Of a DNA stretch of 8,200 bases, positions 5,908 through 8,200 are shown in pieces. The position numbers and the translations under genes are program-made. Every line of letters starts with the position of its first letter. Positions within the stretch are counted from its first letter, which is position 1. The notes under the pieces are model-generated. The model ran no database searches. It was given only the letters and a program-made list of their open reading frames with translations, and was not told where the DNA came from. The DNA comes from Lentisphaerota bacterium (GTDB lineage: Bacteria > Verrucomicrobiota > Kiritimatiellia > JAAZAB01). The stretch covers positions 1 to 8,200 of the forward strand of contig JACPGN010000095.1 of the NCBI GenBank assembly GCA_016182435.1. Reading direction: 5' to 3'.

Positions 5908-6379
5908 AGGCAATCGGCTGGGTATCGCCGGAGGGCGACTCTTCCAGGGTCTTGAGCGTTGAGTCCACCTGGTCAAAAGCCTTGCGGATCGCGCTCAGCT
6001 CCCGCCGGAGCGTCTGCAGACCCTGGGACGTGCGGCTATAACGCTTCTCCAGAAACTGGCGGCGGACCTGCAATTCGTCTACCTCCAGCCTGAGCTGCTC
6101 GATCTGCGTGCGCGCATTGGCCAGCAAATCGGAAATTTCCGGAAGTGCCCCATCAACTTTCCCATTGCCATCGGTTAACGCTGCTTCGGCATGACCGTCT
6201 TTCTGGATTACGGTGGGCGCGCCCGCTCCGCCCGGCACCTGGAGTTCGGCGCCACAGGCCGGGCAAACAACGGCCAGCCCTGCGCCCAAGGCGTTGATTA
6301 CCAGGCTCTTGCCACAGGCGCTGCACTCGAAGACGATATCTTCGGTGGAAATCTGCTCGCTGAGCGTCTCATCGGTCAT
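5906..6379 (-). CDS. Zinc-ribbon and coiled-coil protein, function unknown
   Basis: The 157-residue product has an N-terminal zinc ribbon with two CxxC knuckles: C19-SA-C22 and C39-PA-C42, 16 residues apart. The part between (GKSLVINALGAGLAVV) matches the usual 'CGKSL...G.G..V.CP.CG' form. A low-complexity linker of about 35 residues follows. Residues 82-148 are rich in Leu, Glu, Arg and Gln with heptad spacing (for example QIEQLRLEVDELQ), predicting a long coiled coil. There is no signal peptide or membrane segment, so it is probably cytoplasmic and oligomeric. I recognise the architecture but no function. ATG 6379 is preferred over GTG 6388, because the Shine-Dalgarno GGAGGT (6394-6389, minus strand) is 9 bases from the ATG and directly abuts the GTG. 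The gene is divergent from the aldolase gene. Confidence 0.85.
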   Translation of the reverse strand: MTDETLSEQISTEDIVFECSACGKSLVINALGAGLAVVCPACGAELQVPGGAGAPTVIQKDGHAEAALTDGNGKVDGALPEISDLLANARTQIEQLRLEVDELQVRRQFLEKRYSRTSQGLQTLRRELSAIRKAFDQVDSTLKTLEESPSGDTQPIA

Positions 6380-6388
6380 CGGCGTCAC

Positions 6389-6394
6389 ACCTCC
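6389..6394 (-). promoter_or_regulatory. Ribosome binding site that decides the zinc-ribbon gene start
   Basis: GGAGGT on the minus strand is close to the ideal Shine-Dalgarno. It lies 9 bases before ATG 6379 but directly touches GTG 6388, so initiation must be at the ATG. Confidence 0.75.
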
Positions 6395-6408
6395 AGCTTT
6401 CTGAGGGA

Positions 6409-6437
6409 ATTATGATTGCTTGCCTGGAAAATGGCAA
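6409..6437 (-). promoter_or_regulatory. Predicted sigma-70 promoter for the zinc-ribbon gene
   Basis: On the minus strand TTGCCA (6437-6432) and CATAAT (6414-6409) are spaced 17 bp apart, one mismatch each from consensus. The predicted start would be near 6402, just before the Shine-Dalgarno at 6394. The spacer and -35 box lie inside the inverted repeat at 6416-6441. Confidence 0.55.
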
Positions 6438-6441
6438 GCAA
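6416..6441. promoter_or_regulatory. Candidate operator: perfect 9+9 bp inverted repeat in the divergent promoter region
   Basis: TTGCTTGCC (6416-6424) and GGCAAGCAA (6433-6441) are exact reverse complements separated by 8 bp. Half-site centres are about 17 bp apart, which would suit a dimeric regulator less well than the usual 10-11 bp. It covers the -35 and spacer of the minus-strand promoter and ends 15 bp before the -35 of the aldolase promoter. It might instead be an RNA hairpin, but it precedes the predicted start of either transcript. Confidence 0.5.
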
Positions 6442-6455
6442 AATATAAAAAAAGA

Positions 6456-6483
6456 TTGACGAGCAGGCGGAAAGCACTATAGA
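6456..6483 (+). promoter_or_regulatory. Predicted sigma-70 promoter for the aldolase gene
   Basis: TTGACG (6456-6461) and TATAGA (6478-6483) are separated by 16 bp, close to consensus. The expected start is near 6490, leaving a leader of about 40 bases before the ATG at 6531. Confidence 0.55.
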
Positions 6484-6530
6484 CGTATGCAACCACCGCA
6501 GCATAGCTAAAGTTTCGGGAAGGAACCGCC

Positions 6531-7478
6531 ATGATTGTCAATCCTAAGGTCTTGTTCAAACACGCCTATGGCAACTACGCCATCGGCGCTTACAACATCA
6601 ACAACATGGAACAGACCATCGGGCTGTTCCGCGGTAACCTGGAAAGCCAGGCGCCGTTTATCGTCCAGATTTCCAAGGGCGCCCGCGCCTATGCCGACAA
6701 GCGCATGCTGGAAGCCATGCTGCGCACGGCCGATCAGATTTTTCCCGATGCCATTTTCGCCGTGCACCTGGACCATGGCGACGAGGAAACGGCCATGGAT
6801 TGCATTCAGAGCGGGTTCTACAGCTCCGTCATGATTGACGCCAGCATGAAATCCTATGAGGAAAATATCGCCATCACCTCCCGCGTGGTCGCCTCCGCCC
6901 ATCAGAGGGATATCGCCGTCGAGGCCGAACTGGGCCAGTTGGGCGGTGTGGAGGAGCATATCTCCGTGGCCGAAGATCGTGTGCACTTGACCGATCCGAA
7001 CCAGGCCGCGGATTTTGTCAAGCGCACCGGGTGCGACAGCCTGGCCTGCGCCATCGGCACCAGCCACGGCGCCTACAAGTTCACCGGCCAGCAGGGTATC
7101 CACTTCGAGATTATTGCGGCCATCCAGAAACTTCTGCCCGGCTTCCCGCTGGTGATGCATGGCTCCAGCTCCGTGCCCAAGGACGAAGTTGACCGGATTA
7201 ACGCCGCCGGCGGCAAACTGAAAGATGCCCGCGGCGTGGACCCGACCGAGTTTGCCAGAGCAGCCAAACTTGGCGTGATCAAGGTGAACATTGACACTGA
7301 TGGCCGCCTGGTCTGGTGTCGCGTTCACCGGGAACACTTTAAAGAGCACCCGGAGAACTTTGACTTGCGCGCGCCCGGCAAGATTTACATGGCTGAATTC
7401 GCCGGCTACATCGCCGCCAAGAGCCGCTACCTGGGTAGCGCCGGCCAGTTGGCCGCCGTGCGCCGGGCGCTGAATTAA
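6531..7478 (+). CDS. fba: Class II (zinc-dependent) fructose-1,6-bisphosphate aldolase
   Basis: The 315-residue product is of normal length for the family. It cleaves fructose 1,6-bisphosphate reversibly to dihydroxyacetone phosphate and glyceraldehyde 3-phosphate in glycolysis and gluconeogenesis. Key sites are present: AVHLDHGD with catalytic D81 and zinc ligand H82; SVMIDAS (99-105); VEAELGQLGG (130-139), with E133 in the usual metal-site position; AIGTSHGAYK, with zinc ligand H179; VMHGSSS, with zinc ligand H210 and phosphate-binding GSSS; and KVNIDTD (251-257), with N253 at the substrate site. Related tagatose-bisphosphate aldolases share this fold, so substrate choice is inferred, but the long KEHPENFDLR-type C-terminal region fits fructose-bisphosphate members. 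ATG 6531 follows AGGAA (6521-6525). It has its own predicted promoter and looks monocistronic. Confidence 0.93.
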   Translation: MIVNPKVLFKHAYGNYAIGAYNINNMEQTIGLFRGNLESQAPFIVQISKGARAYADKRMLEAMLRTADQIFPDAIFAVHLDHGDEETAMDCIQSGFYSSVMIDASMKSYEENIAITSRVVASAHQRDIAVEAELGQLGGVEEHISVAEDRVHLTDPNQAADFVKRTGCDSLACAIGTSHGAYKFTGQQGIHFEIIAAIQKLLPGFPLVMHGSSSVPKDEVDRINAAGGKLKDARGVDPTEFARAAKLGVIKVNIDTDGRLVWCRVHREHFKEHPENFDLRAPGKIYMAEFAGYIAAKSRYLGSAGQLAAVRRALN

Positions 7479-7590
7479 GCGGCCAGGGGCGGCAACTGTA
7501 GCCGGCCTCGTTGAGGCCGGTCCGGGGTCAACGACCCCGGCTACAACTTTGTCCACCGCAGGCGGATCAGCCTCTGGCGGAAAATTCCAT
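7473..7590 (+). repeat. Dispersed palindromic element, copy B
   Basis: The lead-in AATTAAGCGGCC covers the aldolase stop codon (TAA 7476-7478). The palindrome core has arms TGTAGCCGG (7497-7505) and CCGGCTACA (7537-7545). Within these are two perfect 8-bp hairpins: CCGGCCTC-GTT-GAGGCCGG (7502-7520) and CCGGGGTC-AAC-GACCCCGG (7522-7540), whose loops GTT and AAC are themselves complementary. The right module TTGTCCACCGCAGGCGG (7549) to CTGGCGGAAAATTCCAT (7574-7590) matches copy A at 3431-3470 with a few substitutions and single-base indels. Confidence 0.88.
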
Positions 7591-7596
7591 ACATTA

Positions 7597-7741
7597 AATT
7601 AGGCGCAAGGCCATGACTGTTTCCTTTTGTAGGGCGGGCAGGCCGTTCCGAGGCCCAACTCGGTTTACCCGCAATGCTGCGCATAGCGCTTACAGCCCGG
7701 CGTGCAGTCGCGATGCTGCATCGCGACATGCCCGCCCTACA
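7597..7741 (+). repeat. Dispersed palindromic element, copy C (tandem to B)
   Basis: Lead-in AATTAGGCGC (7597) and GACTGTTT (7615) match copy A. The core has perfect 13-bp arms TGTAGGGCGGGCA (7628-7640) and TGCCCGCCCTACA (7729-7741). Inside is a perfect 9-bp hairpin, GTCGCGATG-CTG-CATCGCGAC (7707-7727). The right module of copies A and B (TTGTCCACCG onward) is missing. It directly follows copy B with a 6-bp gap. Confidence 0.8.
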
Positions 7742-7828
7742 ACCGGAGCAACGGTCCTTGATCTGGCTTGGGCCAGCGGCGTGCTACCCCAAGCCGCCAA
7801 GGAAATTGTGGAAGAATATTTGATCTGA
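7742..7828 (+). pseudogene. Possible 3' remnant of a lost or interrupted gene
   Basis: Directly after the palindromic copy C, one frame reads a protein-like tail containing TVLDLAWASGVLPQAAKEIV and ending EEYLI at TGA 7826-7828. It has GC-rich third positions and a natural-looking amphipathic C-terminus. Upstream the frame stays open, but only through the palindrome (to a possible ATG at 7613), giving an unnatural basic, low-complexity peptide. I recognise no family. It may be the end of a gene whose 5' part was replaced by the repeat, or chance. Confidence 0.25.
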
Positions 7829-7960
7829 ACCGGATGGAGCTGAGGAAACCGCAGAAGAAGATGCTTCGATTATTGGTTGATTGGATGATTCGGAAATTGA
7901 AGAACCAATAACGAAAACTGAGTAATAGGATTACGAATCCACGAATCATCTAATTAACGA
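7829..7960. repeat. AT-rich intergenic stretch with inverted and direct short repeats
   Basis: Composition drops sharply in GC here. TTATTGGTT (7870-7878) pairs with AACCAATAA (7903-7911), and flanking TTCG/CGAA extends the stem past a one-base bulge. GATGATTCG (7884-7892) pairs with CGAATCATC (7942-7950). GGTTGATT and GGATGATT (7875-7890) are adjacent near-copies, and ACGAAT recurs at 7933, 7941 and 7956. A 25-codon frame (7834-7911, starting MELRKPQKKM) crosses it without a convincing ribosome binding site; I do not call it a gene. Confidence 0.6.
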
Positions 7961-7983
7961 ATGCTCTTCCGTATGCAAAAGCC

Positions 7984-8199
7984 TTACATAAGCGAGAGCG
8001 CATCCACATCCACAACGATACGCACACCGGACGCAAACCGCGTGGTCTTCAGCGTTTCCTTGAGCGGCGCGGTCATGGCCTTGACCGAAGTTGAGCGCAT
8101 GATGATCTGAAAGCGGTATTGGCCCTTGGCGCGGCTCAAGGGCGCCGGAATGGGCCGGGAAAGGATAACCGTTTTGGGCAAAACTCCGGCAAGACACTC
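7984..8199 (-). CDS. priA: Primosomal protein N' (PriA helicase), C-terminal end only
   Basis: The frame enters from the right edge and ends at TAA (7986-7984, minus strand), giving 71 visible residues of a protein normally about 700-800 long. The end matches the PriA C-terminal domain in order: ILSRPIPAPLSRAKGQYRFQI corresponds to the family's 'vlGPvpA...k..grYRwqill', and GVRIVVDVDALSLM to the final 'v..vDVDP' strand. PriA is the DNA helicase that recognises collapsed replication forks and reloads the replisome in the cytoplasm. The helicase and zinc-binding regions lie outside the window. The family's usual DVDP appears here as DVDA. No other protein family I know ends this way, so the identification is good despite the short length. 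Confidence 0.82.
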   Translation of the reverse strand, partial: ECLAGVLPKTVILSRPIPAPLSRAKGQYRFQIIMRSTSVKAMTAPLKETLKTTRFASGVRIVVDVDALSLM

Positions 8200-8200
8200 C

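Noticed and set aside
5751..6041. 96-residue plus-strand frame after the second glycosyltransferase
   Set aside because: It runs through the GTCCG heptamers and antisense to the zinc-ribbon gene, with no motifs.
6380..6388. GTG start for the zinc-ribbon gene
   Set aside because: It directly touches the Shine-Dalgarno GGAGGT, leaving no spacer.
6507..7556. 349-residue open frame on the minus strand
   Set aside because: It lies entirely antisense to the well-supported aldolase gene. Its composition (many Gly, Ala, His, Val) is the reverse-strand image of GC-rich codons, and no ribosome binding site or family motif is seen.
7946..8197. Alternative minus-strand frame over the right edge (83 residues)
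   Set aside because: The neighbouring frame ending at 7984 shows clear PriA C-terminal motifs; this one is its out-of-frame shadow.

Overview
This GC-rich bacterial window holds eight convincing genes: two cut by the window edges, six complete. The gaps between them are unusually full of repeats. I infer a Gram-negative bacterium, because one product looks like a secreted outer-membrane beta-barrel and two coupled glycosyltransferases suggest surface glycan synthesis. My tentative guess is the PVC superphylum (Verrucomicrobiota, Kiritimatiellota or Lentisphaerota). It rests on the overall look of the zinc-ribbon/coiled-coil protein, the aldolase and the repeats, and no search was run.

Layout. 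From 1 to 1921 (+) lie the C-terminal part of a DegT/DnrJ/EryC1/StrS sugar aminotransferase and a complete Gfo/Idh/MocA oxidoreductase, a pairing typical of nucleotide-sugar modification. A repeat- and hairpin-rich gap (1922-2135) leads to a small secreted beta-barrel protein (2136-2687, +). A gap with two inverted clusters of 7-bp repeats leads to a 148-residue protein with an amphipathic or membrane-facing segment and a coiled coil (2885-3331, +). A palindromic repeat follows, then two GT4-fold glycosyltransferases that overlap by ATGA (3471-4682 and 4679-5761, +). The small protein and the two transferases probably work together in making a surface polysaccharide or glycoconjugate.

After a gap of GTCCGGC-type heptamers, a zinc-ribbon/coiled-coil protein (5906-6379, -) converges on the transferases. 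It is divergent from a class II fructose-bisphosphate aldolase gene (6531-7478, +). The shared 151-bp spacer has a plausible sigma-70 promoter for each gene and a perfect 9+9 bp inverted repeat that looks like an operator. A 505-bp gap with two tandem palindromic elements, a possible gene remnant and AT-rich repeats separates the aldolase from the 3' end of priA (7984-8199, -), which runs off the right edge.

The main unexplained signal is non-coding. A dispersed TGTAG...CTAC palindromic element (three clear copies plus one related structure) sits just 3' of stop codons, and 7-bp or 9-bp short tandem repeats fill several other gaps. I found no CRISPR array, tRNA, rRNA or transposase, and no clear defence or secondary-metabolite system.
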